Counted from the first letter of the stretch, positions 1-8,784 are shown. The stretch is DNA of 64,000 nt from Alteromonadaceae bacterium (GCA_014872785.1 WKFJ01000019.1:51824-115823), one strand, 5' to 3'. Notes: generated by a model not told the origin, from the sequence alone. A program made the numbers and translations.

Positions 1-2
1 TA

Positions 3-104
3 GTAGAAGATACACAGCTGTTTTTCCACGTTGGTTACGATATCGCCAATACTGATGATTGGCCTAAATGGAACAAGACCAGCGAGTTCCAACGCAAAAA
101 ATAG
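3..104 (+). CDS. C-terminal fragment of an unidentified protein
   Basis: An open frame enters from the left edge and ends at TAG 102-104, giving 33 residues that end in FQRKK. The tail contains several aromatic and acidic residues (HVGYDIANTDDWPKWN). I do not recognise the family. It is followed 22 bp later by a strong intrinsic terminator in the same direction, which supports it being the true end of a plus-strand gene. Confidence 0.55.
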   Translation, partial: VEDTQLFFHVGYDIANTDDWPKWNKTSEFQRKK

Positions 105-126
105 TCGAAAACTCCGCTATTTTTAG

Positions 127-157
127 AAAAAAGGTGCTTTTTTAAGCACCTTTTTTA
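127..157 (+). terminator. Intrinsic terminator after the left-edge gene
   Basis: A hairpin with stem AAGGTGCTT / AAGCACCTT and a short T loop is flanked by A-rich sequence upstream and a run of six T downstream. It could act in both directions because of the A run on the left, but it serves the left-edge gene on the plus strand. Confidence 0.85.
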
Positions 158-351
158 TTTGTTTTTATCTTATATCCGGAAGATGTAAAAAAATTACAGT
201 TTGTGCTTGCAATTTTTCCTCAGGCTGGCAAATTCAAGGCATCATAACAGTGAGGCGAAGCACACCAGAATCAACACTTATCTTCTGACATTGTCCCCTT
301 CCCCCTGCTATGTACCTTTACTTTAACTGTGATTAAGAGAGAAACCTTTTT

Positions 352-2016
352 ATGTGTGGTATTTTCGGTATTCTGGATATAAAAACCGATGTGTCCGAAC
401 TTCGGACAAAAGCATTAGATTTATCTAAATTATTGCGCCATCGTGGCCCTGACTGGTCGGGCATCTGGAATAATAATAATGCCATCTTATGTCATGAACG
501 CCTCGCGATTGTCGACGTTGATACGGGTGCACAGCCACTCCTAAGCCGTGACGAAAACAAAGTGCTCGCGGTCAACGGCGAAATCTACAACCACAAAGAA
601 TTAGCGGAAGATCTGACAGAAAGTTACGATTTTCGTACTAAATCTGACTGTGAGGTAATTTTGCCTTTGTATGAGCAAAAAGGCATTAATTTCATTGACG
701 ACCTCAAAGGTATGTTTGCTTTTATTCTTTATGATGAGAAGCAGGACTCATACCTAATCGCTCGCGACCACGTGGGTATCATCCCGCTTTACACGGGTCA
801 CGACGAACACGGTAACTTCTACGTTGCTTCTGAAATGAAAGCTTTGGTACCTGTTTGTAAAACCGTTCAAGAATTCCCTAAAGGCCACTACTTCTGGTCT
901 AAGACCGGTGAAATGGTGCAATACTACGAGCGTGATTGGATGGAGTATGACGCGGTAGAAAACAACGAAACTGATATGGAAGAACTTAAGTCTGCATTCG
1001 AAAAAGCAGTTAAGTCTCACATGATGTCAGACGTTCCTTATGCAGTGTTGCTATCGGGCGGCTTAGATTCATCATTAGTATCAGCAGTAGCTGCACAGTT
1101 TGTGGCGAATCGCGTTGAAGACGAGGACAAAACACAAGCATGGTGGCCTCGCCTACATTCATTCGCGGTAGGTTTAAAAGGCGCTCCCGATTTACAAGCC
1201 GCACAAAAAGTCGCGGACATGATTGGCACTGTGCATCATGAAATTCACTTTACTATTCAAGAAGGTTTAGACGCCATAAGAGACGTTATCTACTTCTTGG
1301 AGACTTACGACACCACCACTATTCGCGCATCTACACCAATGTACCTAATGTCTCGCAAGATCAAAGCCATGGGTATTAAGATGGTATTGTCTGGTGAAGG
1401 CTCAGATGAAATCTTTGGTGGTTATTTGTATTTCCACAAAGCGCCGAACGCCAAAGAATTCCACGAAGAAACTGTGCGCAAGCTCGACCGCTTACACATG
1501 TTTGACTGTGCTCGTGCCAACAAAGCAACGTCTTCTTGGGGTGTTGAAGCGCGTGTGCCTTTCCTAGATAAAGACTTTATGGACGTAGCAATGCGCCTGA
1601 ATCCGAAAGACAAAATGTGTTCTGCTGAAAAAATGGAAAAATGGGTATTGCGCAAAGCCTTTGATAGCGGTGAATACCTACCATCAGAAATTTTGTGGCG
1701 TCAGAAAGAACAATTCGGTGATGGCGTAGGTTACTCTTGGATTGACTCTATTCGCGATTATGCAGAAGAGCAAGTGACCGATCAGCAAATGAAAACGGCG
1801 GAATTCAGGTTCCCCATTAACACACCGGATACGAAAGAAGGTTATCTGTATCGCACACTGTTTGAAGAATACTTCCCTCAAGAAAGTGCGGCTAAATGTG
1901 TTCCGGGTGGCAAATCAATCGCCTGTAGCACGGTTGAAGCCCTTGCTTGGGATGAGAGCTTCCAGAATAATGCTGACCCATCAGGTCGTTCTATGAAGGA
2001 CGTACACGGCAAATAA
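352..2016 (+). CDS. asnB: Asparagine synthetase B, glutamine-hydrolysing
   Basis: Converts aspartate to asparagine with ATP and glutamine in the cytoplasm. The 554-residue length matches E. coli AsnB. The N-terminal MCGIFGI places the catalytic cysteine at position 2 after Met removal, which also fixes the start. The class II glutaminase domain covers about residues 1-200 (RHRGPD, GEIYNH motifs). The synthetase domain begins near 210 and carries the ATP PP-loop SGGLDSS at residues 235-241 and a second conserved segment SGEGSDEIFGGY near 345. The gene stands alone: a terminator lies 16 bp after the stop and the next gene has its own ribosome-binding site. A purine-rich AGAGAG precedes the start. 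Nothing looks truncated. Confidence 0.97.
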   Translation: MCGIFGILDIKTDVSELRTKALDLSKLLRHRGPDWSGIWNNNNAILCHERLAIVDVDTGAQPLLSRDENKVLAVNGEIYNHKELAEDLTESYDFRTKSDCEVILPLYEQKGINFIDDLKGMFAFILYDEKQDSYLIARDHVGIIPLYTGHDEHGNFYVASEMKALVPVCKTVQEFPKGHYFWSKTGEMVQYYERDWMEYDAVENNETDMEELKSAFEKAVKSHMMSDVPYAVLLSGGLDSSLVSAVAAQFVANRVEDEDKTQAWWPRLHSFAVGLKGAPDLQAAQKVADMIGTVHHEIHFTIQEGLDAIRDVIYFLETYDTTTIRASTPMYLMSRKIKAMGIKMVLSGEGSDEIFGGYLYFHKAPNAKEFHEETVRKLDRLHMFDCARANKATSSWGVEARVPFLDKDFMDVAMRLNPKDKMCSAEKMEKWVLRKAFDSGEYLPSEILWRQKEQFGDGVGYSWIDSIRDYAEEQVTDQQMKTAEFRFPINTPDTKEGYLYRTLFEEYFPQESAAKCVPGGKSIACSTVEALAWDESFQNNADPSGRSMKDVHGK

Positions 2017-2031
2017 TCCACTCCCATTCTG

Positions 2032-2060
2032 AAAAAAGCCTCGTTTTTACGGGGCTTTTT
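2032..2060 (+). terminator. Intrinsic terminator of asnB
   Basis: AAAAAGCC pairs with GGCTTTTT, with a few further pairs inside the stem, and the right arm ends in five T. It lies 16 bp after the asnB stop codon. Confidence 0.8.
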
Positions 2061-2135
2061 ACTTTCTGGCTATTCTGGTTCCCTTTAACTTCCTATAAAA
2101 TCCACGCGAAATGTGCACATTTAAGGAAGAAGACA

Positions 2136-3479
2136 CTGAATCCCGGGAATAACGATCTCTGGTTTCTACCGTTAGGTGGAACCGGAGAAATAGGAATGAA
2201 CCTCAATTTATTCGGTCATGCTGACCAATGGTTAATGGTTGACTGCGGTATTACTTTCAACGAACCGCTAACACCGGATGCCTCTCACAAACATGATGTT
2301 GTTTGCGCAGATCCCAGTTTTATTGAGGCCAGAAAACACAAACTTGCGGGTATCATTATCACTCATGCCCACGAAGATCACATTGGCGCGCTTCCAGCGC
2401 TTTGGCAACGCTTCAAGCTGCCTGTATACACCACACCATTTACTGCAGAAATCTTACGTCGCAAACTAAATAAAATGAATAAGCCTGTACCGGCGACCAT
2501 CATCGAAGTTAACACCGGTGACTGCATTGATATTGGTAAATTTAACGTGACATGGTTGATGACCAATCACTCCATTCCCGAACCTCATGGGCTCGTTATT
2601 CGCACCGAAGCTGGTAACATTTTTCACACAGCGGATTGGAAAATTGATAAGTTTCCCATGACGGATAAACCCTTTCAGATAGAGCAGTTTAAAGCGCTGG
2701 CAAAAGAAAACATTACTGCCATGGTGTGCGACTCGACCAATGCGCTACTAGAAGGGCATTCCGCATCAGAATCTGATTGTTATGACGGGCTTTTACACGC
2801 AGTTAAAAAAGCACCGCAAAAAGTAGTAGTCACCTGTTTTGGCACTAACATTGGTCGCTTAATTACACTTGCGCGTGTGGCACAAAAAACAGGACGTTAC
2901 CTAGCCTTATTTGGCTACTCTTTGAAAAACACAGTAGCGGCAGCGAAACGCACTGGACATTGGCCTGAGGATTGTTTAATTCAAGACCCCAAATACATTG
3001 CTTATCTGCCGCCTGAAGAAATCATGGTGGTCGCCACAGGCAGCCAAGGCGAGCCTTATGCCGCGATGAACAAACTGGCGAAACAGAGCCATAGCGATTT
3101 AGAACTCGTGGCGGGTGACACCGTAATATTCAGCTCCATTGTGATTCCTGACAACAAAGAAAAAGTCGCCAACTTAGTGGCCGCGTTTCGCGCGCAAAAT
3201 ATTCACGTCATCGACAATGATAACAGTGAGAAAGTTATTCACGCATCTGGACATCCCAACCAGGAGGAATTGCGTGCCTTGTACGATTGGGTGAAACCAG
3301 AAATCGCCATTCCCGTACACGGTGAGGCAGCACACATTAAAGCCAATGCTAAAACCGCTCGCGAAACAGGTGTGCGGATCCAATTGATAGGCGAAAATGG
3401 TGACCTATATCGTCTGGCGCCGCAGGTTTCCTTGCGCAGAAAAGCGGTTGCGACCGGCAGAATCTCACTCGATCAGTAA
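2136..3479 (+). CDS. RNase J-like metallo-beta-lactamase ribonuclease
   Basis: A beta-CASP metallo-beta-lactamase protein related to bacterial RNase J, probably an RNA-processing exo/endonuclease, although the gammaproteobacterial branch is little studied. The zinc motif THAHEDHIGA begins at His77, and later metal ligands appear in HTADWK and CDSTNA. The C-terminal SGHPNQEEL and PVHGEAAH motifs are typical of the beta-CASP part. I place the start at CTG 2136, not at ATG 2196: the 20 residues in between (including LPLGGTGEIG) are the conserved first strand of this family, and AAGGAAG at 2123-2129 lies six bases before the CTG. No in-frame ATG, GTG or TTG serves this. Length would be 447 residues. 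The stop faces yhhN tail-to-tail with only 11 bp between them. Confidence 0.85.
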   Translation: MNPGNNDLWFLPLGGTGEIGMNLNLFGHADQWLMVDCGITFNEPLTPDASHKHDVVCADPSFIEARKHKLAGIIITHAHEDHIGALPALWQRFKLPVYTTPFTAEILRRKLNKMNKPVPATIIEVNTGDCIDIGKFNVTWLMTNHSIPEPHGLVIRTEAGNIFHTADWKIDKFPMTDKPFQIEQFKALAKENITAMVCDSTNALLEGHSASESDCYDGLLHAVKKAPQKVVVTCFGTNIGRLITLARVAQKTGRYLALFGYSLKNTVAAAKRTGHWPEDCLIQDPKYIAYLPPEEIMVVATGSQGEPYAAMNKLAKQSHSDLELVAGDTVIFSSIVIPDNKEKVANLVAAFRAQNIHVIDNDNSEKVIHASGHPNQEELRALYDWVKPEIAIPVHGEAAHIKANAKTARETGVRIQLIGENGDLYRLAPQVSLRRKAVATGRISLDQ

Positions 3480-3490
3480 CAAACGTAGGT

Positions 3491-4168
3491 TTAAGGATGA
3501 GCGACTGGTGTAAGCTCTCTAGACGCCTGAGTGACGCCCAACAAAATGAGAAGTTGCGCAAGATAATAAGTGCTCATGACCCAGTAGCTGTTATGAGCGA
3601 TGGGGCTATGAAACATATTCCAGGCAATAAATGAGTCCGAAATAACAAAAATAGCCGCGCCTAGTACTAAGAATTTGGTCGTAGATTTCGCACACCATAT
3701 CGCCACTATAGTCATAAAACTAATGACGCTTAAATAGCACATCACAGCAACGCGCATTACCGTCTGTTCAGGCAGCACTTTAGTCAGCATAAATGCTGCA
3801 TAGAGCAGAACAATAGCGCAGCCCGCGAGTTTTAACATCGCATGAGTTTTGCCGGTAAAGCGAGCAAATAAATATATGTAAACAACATGCGCACACAAAA
3901 AAGCGCCTAGTCCAAACACGAAACTATTACTGAATTCTATGGCGAGTAACACGTCACCGGTGCCACTTAAAATAAGTGCCAACATCATTAAAGTGCGTAC
4001 TTTCCCGGTTAAATTGACTCCAGCCAAAACAATCAATAGTAAGATTGGAAACACCTTTACTAGAGGGCTAAACAGATATGGCGTAAATGGGCTACTGAGA
4101 ATATAAATAACCGATGCCAGCGCGAAGACTGGCAGTAAGTAATGTTTGTTTTGCTCTAACGTGTTCAA
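3491..4168 (-). CDS. yhhN: YhhN family membrane protein (lysoplasmalogenase-like)
   Basis: A 225-residue, almost wholly hydrophobic protein with about eight membrane segments, matching the YhhN/TMEM86 family. TMEM86B hydrolyses the vinyl-ether bond of lysoplasmalogens; the substrate of bacterial members is less certain. The central GTGDVLLA and FVFGLGAFLCAHVVYIYLF segments, with conserved Asp and His inside helices, are typical of the family. The apparent start is TTG (4168), because no ATG lies near the first helix and no good Shine-Dalgarno sequence is seen, so the first residues are uncertain. It follows yaiL by 12 bp and probably ends an operon that begins near 6012. Confidence 0.8.
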   Translation of the reverse strand: MNTLEQNKHYLLPVFALASVIYILSSPFTPYLFSPLVKVFPILLLIVLAGVNLTGKVRTLMMLALILSGTGDVLLAIEFSNSFVFGLGAFLCAHVVYIYLFARFTGKTHAMLKLAGCAIVLLYAAFMLTKVLPEQTVMRVAVMCYLSVISFMTIVAIWCAKSTTKFLVLGAAIFVISDSFIAWNMFHSPIAHNSYWVMSTYYLAQLLILLGVTQASRELTPVAHP

Positions 4169-4180
4169 TATGAGGTCAAA

Positions 4181-4729
4181 CTACCAGGTTAGGTCATCTG
4201 GTATCTCAAAATCTGCATACCAGTCTTCCTCATCTTCCTGCTCTTTTACCTCGTCATACATATCAGCTCGATAAAGTATTGATTCGGCATCACGCTGCGC
4301 AATTTTATCCGCTACCGGCAACGGAATGATTTCGTAACCTTGCTCAAATCGCACAATCGCCAAGCGATTTTCCAACAAATGGTTTTTGATCTGTTCCCTA
4401 ACCAATAATTGCTTAATTGTACTGCCATCAGTAAATTTAAATTCAACATCGCCGCGGAAATTTTCGAGACGATTAATCGCTATCATTTGACGTACTTGAG
4501 CAACGATTTCTTTTTTCTCAGCTTCTTCTTTGGCCTGAGCGTTGAGTTCGCGGTCTTTCGCTTTCTTCGCTTCTAATTGCGCTTGCACCGACTCTTTGAC
4601 TTCATCTTTCTCAACGATTTTGCTTTTGCGGCGTATCTTGTCTTTCTTGCGCTTTTCGTTGTTAATTTGTTTTGCTTTTTTCTTATCACCTAAGCCCGCT
4701 TTGAGTAGCTGGTCTTGTAATGAGGCCAT
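4181..4729 (-). CDS. yaiL: DUF2058 family protein YaiL
   Basis: 182 residues, highly charged. The N-terminal MASLQDQLLKAGL followed by a Lys-rich stretch and a coiled region rich in Lys, Glu and Ala (residues 15-75) is the signature of the DUF2058 / YaiL family, whose function is unknown. The C-terminal part (about 80-182) is a small globular domain ending in an acidic, Trp-containing tail. The start ATG is preceded by AAGGAAACACA, a good ribosome-binding site. It is a soluble cytoplasmic protein, perhaps nucleic-acid binding because of its basic N-terminus (inference). Confidence 0.85.
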   Translation of the reverse strand: MASLQDQLLKAGLGDKKKAKQINNEKRKKDKIRRKSKIVEKDEVKESVQAQLEAKKAKDRELNAQAKEEAEKKEIVAQVRQMIAINRLENFRGDVEFKFTDGSTIKQLLVREQIKNHLLENRLAIVRFEQGYEIIPLPVADKIAQRDAESILYRADMYDEVKEQEDEEDWYADFEIPDDLTW

Positions 4730-4755
4730 TGTGTTTCCTTATATGCTCACTCGCA

Positions 4756-5604
4756 TCAATTAACTGTGTACCAAAGTTTGGCGTTGTCTACCGGTGTTGC
4801 ATCTGGCAGCACCGGATTGTCCAATTCAAAAATAAGTCGCTCGTTTATATTCGCCCGCGTCAAATAACCTTCGTGAACTTGCATAAATAGCTTGTCAAAC
4901 TCACCAGAATCAATCGCTCGGCGCAAACCCGTTTCAATCAGATTAGCTAGAACCAGATTTTTCTTATTGAAGAAAAAATAAGTCGCGGTGGGGTAACGCA
5001 AGGCAATATGGGGTTCGATGGCGAGGTAATCTGAGTGATTATCTCGGTCGAGTTCCGCCCAAATTTCGACGACGGAACGCGGGAAAAAGTTGGCTCGTTC
5101 CACATCGAGAATATTGTACATCGCGTTAAAATCGTTACTGGTCACCACCTCAAAACCATTGTGCTGAAGTATTTTAGTATCAGGCCAGTCATAGCCTTGC
5201 ACCGGTGAATATTGTCTCAATTCGCTGATATCGCTGAAACTGGAAAACAATGAGAGATGTTCACTTTTTACAAAGAAAATCCGATAGCCTATGAGCCCTT
5301 TGTAGATAGGGATCCGCACAGGCAAGAGTTCTTCTTCACGTATCTTATCGGTCATACTCCATATGACACTGACTTCGCGATTGGCTTTTAATTGTTTAAT
5401 GGATTTGCCTTGACCAATCACCTTTTGGGTTGGCAAAAGGTTATAGCGAACGCCGGTTTGATCGAGCGCCAGAGACAACACTTGCAACGGATAGGTCGTG
5501 CGCAAATCCGTGTCTAATTCTGGCTTGGGATAGCGAATTTCCCACGTAGCAGCGACGCTGCCCCAGCTCACTAAAATGGATGCGAAAAATATAAAACGTC
5601 TCAT
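4756..5604 (-). CDS. Periplasmic solute-binding-like protein
   Basis: 282 residues with a clear signal peptide (MRRFIFFASILVSWGSVAA). The mature part resembles periplasmic type 2 solute-binding proteins of the amino-acid (SBP_bac_3) superfamily: a YPLQVLSLALDQTG helix after the first strand, a NAMYNILDVERANFFPRSVVE hinge region, and a C-terminal helix with DSGEFDKLFMQ. No transporter membrane genes are nearby, so it is probably one of the orphan binding proteins common in Alteromonadales. The ligand cannot be told from the sequence. The next gene, yaiL, starts 26 bp downstream. Confidence 0.7.
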   Translation of the reverse strand: MRRFIFFASILVSWGSVAATWEIRYPKPELDTDLRTTYPLQVLSLALDQTGVRYNLLPTQKVIGQGKSIKQLKANREVSVIWSMTDKIREEELLPVRIPIYKGLIGYRIFFVKSEHLSLFSSFSDISELRQYSPVQGYDWPDTKILQHNGFEVVTSNDFNAMYNILDVERANFFPRSVVEIWAELDRDNHSDYLAIEPHIALRYPTATYFFFNKKNLVLANLIETGLRRAIDSGEFDKLFMQVHEGYLTRANINERLIFELDNPVLPDATPVDNAKLWYTVN

Positions 5605-5617
5605 GGAAACCAGTTGT

Positions 5618-6012
5618 TCAGAGCAGCTTAGCTAATTCTCTTTGCTGATCGTCGATTACAGAAACGATGATTTTCAAAGAATCGTTCTCAGATTGCAATG
5701 TATAAGAGACGAAACAGTGCAAAATTTCTTGCCCCGTTTCATCCTTGTAGACCCATTTCACATTGGAAAAGAGAATATTTTCAGACAGTTTCATGGTTTG
5801 GCAAACTTCTGGCTCAAACTGGGCGACCCCGAGCGAAACCAACTTATTCATAAATTCTTGGATTTTTTTGCCACAGCTTCTATCGACGTAAATACATTTT
5901 TTGTCTCATTGCTCATGATCACAGATGGCACAAAAAAGTGCTCCGCTACAGCGGTAGGGTTATTGTTGTAATATCCCTTAGCATAATCATCAAAAAATTC
6001 TTGCGATAACAT
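5618..6012 (-). CDS. NTF2/SnoaL-like protein, split by a one-base frameshift
   Basis: Two overlapping frames (6012 to 5848 and 5851 to 5618) together make one small protein of about 131 residues resembling SnoaL/NTF2-like domains: an FFDDYAKGYYNNNP helix, a VPSVIMS strand, then LFSNVKWVYKDETGQEI, FVSYTLQ and LKIIVSVID strands. The frames join at a run of seven A on the coding strand (T run at 5863-5869). Reading A AAA AAA as a -1 slip gives AKKIQEFMNKLVSLG, a smooth helix across the join; without the slip the first part stops at the TGA that overlaps the ATG of the second. This may be a sequencing or replication indel, a programmed frameshift, or coupled translation. I chose ATG 6012 (GGAG 12 bases upstream) over TTG 6030. 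Function unknown. Confidence 0.6.
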
Positions 6013-6090
6013 AGCCAGTCGCCACTCCAATACATCAAAAATACAAGCCTAAATTAATAGTAGTCGCTGCACGGCCAAGCGCAATGCTCA

Positions 6091-6816
6091 CTATTCTATG
6101 CCGATAAACTTGTGAGTTTGTAGCGATAACCGCCAATTGCGTTTGATACAGGTTTCAACTGCCAAATCAGTAGCTCTGGCTTGCTGGCTGATTGGTTGCA
6201 AATAAATCAAGCAAGAGGGTTTTAAGTTAACTGGTTCAATTAACTCGTCCAACTCCTCAATATGCTTTTCCATTGCGATGGGGTGTTTAATTTCATCCGC
6301 CCCTGCCAATAACTCTTCGCGCACTTCGTATCCACCGCGCATATTGATTTTTGGTGACACCGTAACCCAGGTGTCGGGATGAGCTTTTAATGCAAAGGTT
6401 CCACTGGTTTCAATTTGCACAGTAAAGCCATTTTCAATAAACAAACTCGTCACCTGGGTGAGATTGTAAATACAAGGTTCGCCGCCGGTAAGAATAATGT
6501 GTTTTGCGGTATAGCCTTCATTGCGAACCAATGCCAGTAATTGACCAGCAGTTGCTTTAAACCAATGTTCTGACTCTTTAGTTTTAGCCATGACTTCAGC
6601 AGGTGATTGCTCTAGCTGAGGTGGAATATCCCAAGTGTGTTTGGTATCACACCAACTGCAGCCCACAGGACATCCTTGCAACCTAATGAATATAGAAGGC
6701 ACACCTGTATGCGCTCCCTCCCCTTGGATGGATTGAAACACTTCATTAATTTTATACAGTGTCTCAGGCTCTGAGCTGATGTGCATTCTATCTGACTGAG
6801 TGTCAATACTGTTCAA
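6091..6816 (-). CDS. queE: 7-carboxy-7-deazaguanine synthase QueE
   Basis: A radical-SAM enzyme that rearranges 6-carboxytetrahydropterin to 7-carboxy-7-deazaguanine, the second step of preQ0/queuosine synthesis. The 241 residues include FQSIQGEGAHTG and the cluster motif CPVGCSWC (C-x3-C-x2-C) followed by DTKHTW, both diagnostic of QueE. ILTGGEPCIYN is the SAM-binding GGEP motif, and the protein ends KFIGIE as usual. It is divergent from queC across a 154-bp gap, a common arrangement. No preQ1 riboswitch could be made out in the gap. queD is not in this window. Confidence 0.93.
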   Translation of the reverse strand: MNSIDTQSDRMHISSEPETLYKINEVFQSIQGEGAHTGVPSIFIRLQGCPVGCSWCDTKHTWDIPPQLEQSPAEVMAKTKESEHWFKATAGQLLALVRNEGYTAKHIILTGGEPCIYNLTQVTSLFIENGFTVQIETSGTFALKAHPDTWVTVSPKINMRGGYEVREELLAGADEIKHPIAMEKHIEELDELIEPVNLKPSCLIYLQPISQQARATDLAVETCIKRNWRLSLQTHKFIGIE

Positions 6817-6970
6817 TCGAGTTCCTCAACATAGAAAATAGGTGTAAGTCTTTCTTATTTTAGCAACTCTGCCACGACAAATCAGTCACAAGTTGCTCGC
6901 ATGCGTTGCGTTAAGCGCAGAAAACACTAAACTGCGAGCCAATTTAATAAAGAAAATAGGTGCGCTTCAC

Positions 6971-7626
6971 ATGGCACAAAAAGTAGTCGTCATTTATTCA
7001 GGAGGGATGGACTCCTTCACAGTACTCAACAGAGCTATTGCAGATGGCTATGAGGTATATCCGTTGTCGTTCGATTACGGGCAAAGACACAAAAAAGAAT
7101 TGGACTATGCCGCTCGCGTCTGCACGAAATTAGGTGGCCACATAAAATTGTCGATATTTCTGCGATCAATCAACTTATTGGTGGTTCATCGTTAACTAGT
7201 GAAATTGATGTTCCCGAAGGTCACTACGCAGAAGAAAGCATGAAACAAACCGTCGTCCCTAATCGCAATATGATTTTATTATCACTTGCGATTGGTTACG
7301 CAGTGTCACTTGAGGCCAATAAAGTCTACTACGGTGCGCACTCTGGCGATCACGCCATTTATCCCGACTGCCGACCTGAATTCGTTGAGAAAATGAATGA
7401 CGTTAGCTTAATCGCGAACTATGAAGCGGTTGAAATTTACTCGCCCTACCTCAACGTAAGTAAAATTGAAATATTAACCGATGGCCTTTCTCTTGGTTTA
7501 GATTACGCCGATACGTGGACCTGCTACAACGGACGTGAAAAAGCCTGTGGTAAATGCGGCGCCTGCCAAGAACGCCTCGAAGCATTTGAGAAGAATGGCA
7601 TAGAAGACCCACTGGCATACGAATAA
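6971..7626 (+). pseudogene. queC: queC (7-cyano-7-deazaguanine synthase), broken by a one-base deletion
   Basis: QueC uses ATP and ammonia to convert 7-carboxy-7-deazaguanine to preQ0. The start is ATG 6971 ([15 protein letters not shown], the PP-loop), with AGGTG eight bases upstream. The frame is open to about 7135, then reading must shift by one base: the upstream frame ends KLGG and runs on to a stop at 7193-7195, while the next frame continues [16 protein letters not shown] to the normal end with the zinc motif C-x8-C-x2-C-x2-C. Restoring one base in GGTGGCCA at 7133-7140 would give KLGVPHKIVD, the expected sequence. Everything else is intact and the full length of about 218 residues is normal, so either a very recent mutation or a consensus error. 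Confidence 0.9.
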
Positions 7627-7645
7627 CGGTCTAGACCTGGTTATA

Positions 7646-7662
7646 CATGCCAAAACGGCATG
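7646..7662 (+). terminator. Weak stem-loop after queC
   Basis: CATGCC-AAAAC-GGCATG forms a six-pair stem 20 bp after the queC stop. The nearest T run starts about 11 bases later (AATTTTTTT), so it is at best a poor intrinsic terminator. Confidence 0.3.
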
Positions 7663-7698
7663 ACATAGTTAATTTTTTTATAAGATGAAAGCGATCTT

Positions 7699-7714
7699 CA
7701 GACCGCACGGTCTG
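7699..7714. promoter_or_regulatory. Inverted repeat upstream of cysE
   Basis: CAGACCG-CA-CGGTCTG, a perfect 7-bp inverted repeat with a 2-bp centre, lies 36 bp before the cysE start. There is no following T run, so it looks more like an operator for a dimeric regulator than a terminator. The regulator is unknown. Confidence 0.4.
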
Positions 7715-7749
7715 TAAAAATCGAATATCATTGATGCCCGTTTAAGAAT

Positions 7750-8556
7750 ATGAATTGTATTGAGACACGAAAAATGGTGAAAGAGAGCTTTTGGCAAAGA
7801 TTGCAGCAAGATGCGTTACTAGTGGTAACCTCGGAACCTCTGCTGGCGACTTATGCCCATGCTTGTATTCTCAATCACAAAAATTTTGAGTCGTCTCTAA
7901 GCTTCATTTTGTCTAACAAAATGGCCGATGATGTGATGCCCGCACTGGCTATTCGCGAGTTCTTTGACGATGCTTACAGCAATGACCCTGAGATTGTCAG
8001 CTCGGCAATTGCTGATGTAAAAGCGGTCTTCGACCGCGACCCGGCGGTACACTCTCACCTCTCTGTGCTTATTCACTTCAAGGGCTATCAAGCAATACAA
8101 GTGCATCGCTTGGCGCATTACCTGTGGCAACACAATCGAAAAGATTTGGCATTGTTCATCCAAAGTAGAAACTCTGAAGTGTATGGCGTCGATATTCACC
8201 CGGCAGCGAAAATCGGCAGAGGCGTCATGTTTGACCATGCGACGGGTATCGTAGTGGGTGAGACCGCTGTAGTAGAAGACAACGTATCGATTCTGCAATC
8301 AGTTACCTTAGGCGGTACTGGAAACGAAAAAGGCGATCGCCATCCCAAAATTAGAGAAGGCGTTATGATAGGCGCTGGGGCAAAAATACTCGGCAATATA
8401 GAAATTGGCGCTCGTTCAAAAGTCGGCGCAGGTAGCGTGGTGTTGAGCTCGGTGCCAGAGCATGTAACTGTGGTGGGTGTACCTGCCAAAATCGTTGGCA
8501 AGCCCTGCTGTTCCAAGCCTTGCGAAACGATGGATCAAAATGTCCTAGCGGATTAG
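7750..8556 (+). CDS. cysE: Serine O-acetyltransferase CysE
   Basis: Acetylates L-serine with acetyl-CoA, the committed step of cysteine synthesis. The 268 residues show the N-terminal helical domain (HFKGYQAIQVHRLAHYLW) and a left-handed beta helix of hexapeptide repeats from about residue 140: DIHPAAKIGRGVMFDHATG, with the catalytic His in DHATG, VTLGGTGNEKGDRHPKI, and GAGAKILGNIEIGA. The tail carries extra cysteines (KPCCSKPCE); C-terminal residues of CysE are known to bind cysteine synthase and take part in feedback, but this tail ends in LAD, not the usual Ile. ATG 7750 is taken as start; the internal ATG at codon 11 is an alternative. An inverted repeat lies just upstream and a good terminator downstream. 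Confidence 0.94.
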   Translation: MNCIETRKMVKESFWQRLQQDALLVVTSEPLLATYAHACILNHKNFESSLSFILSNKMADDVMPALAIREFFDDAYSNDPEIVSSAIADVKAVFDRDPAVHSHLSVLIHFKGYQAIQVHRLAHYLWQHNRKDLALFIQSRNSEVYGVDIHPAAKIGRGVMFDHATGIVVGETAVVEDNVSILQSVTLGGTGNEKGDRHPKIREGVMIGAGAKILGNIEIGARSKVGAGSVVLSSVPEHVTVVGVPAKIVGKPCCSKPCETMDQNVLAD

Positions 8557-8576
8557 CCGCGCATAAAACCCCGTAG

Positions 8577-8599
8577 AGCAAGCTTAGGCTTGCTTTTTT
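8577..8599 (+). terminator. Intrinsic terminator of cysE
   Basis: AGCAAGC-TTAG-GCTTGCT hairpin followed by TTTTT, 20 bp after the cysE stop. Confidence 0.88.
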
Positions 8600-8784
8600 G
8601 TTATCAAGAATAAACTTCTAACGCTCAATTGATATAAGTCTCAAATTCATATAGTTAAGGTGTTTTTAGCGCAAAGAACACTAACGAACCTGACTATAAT
8701 ATCGAAATGATGTAATCAAAATCCTCACATTGACTACGCTGAGAATATAACGGTTTTTCTATGACGTTAGCGTGAGGGGGATTT

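Noticed and set aside
6817..6970. preQ1 riboswitch between queE and queC
   Set aside because: I could not find the short hairpin and A-rich tail of preQ1-I or the longer fold of preQ1-II.
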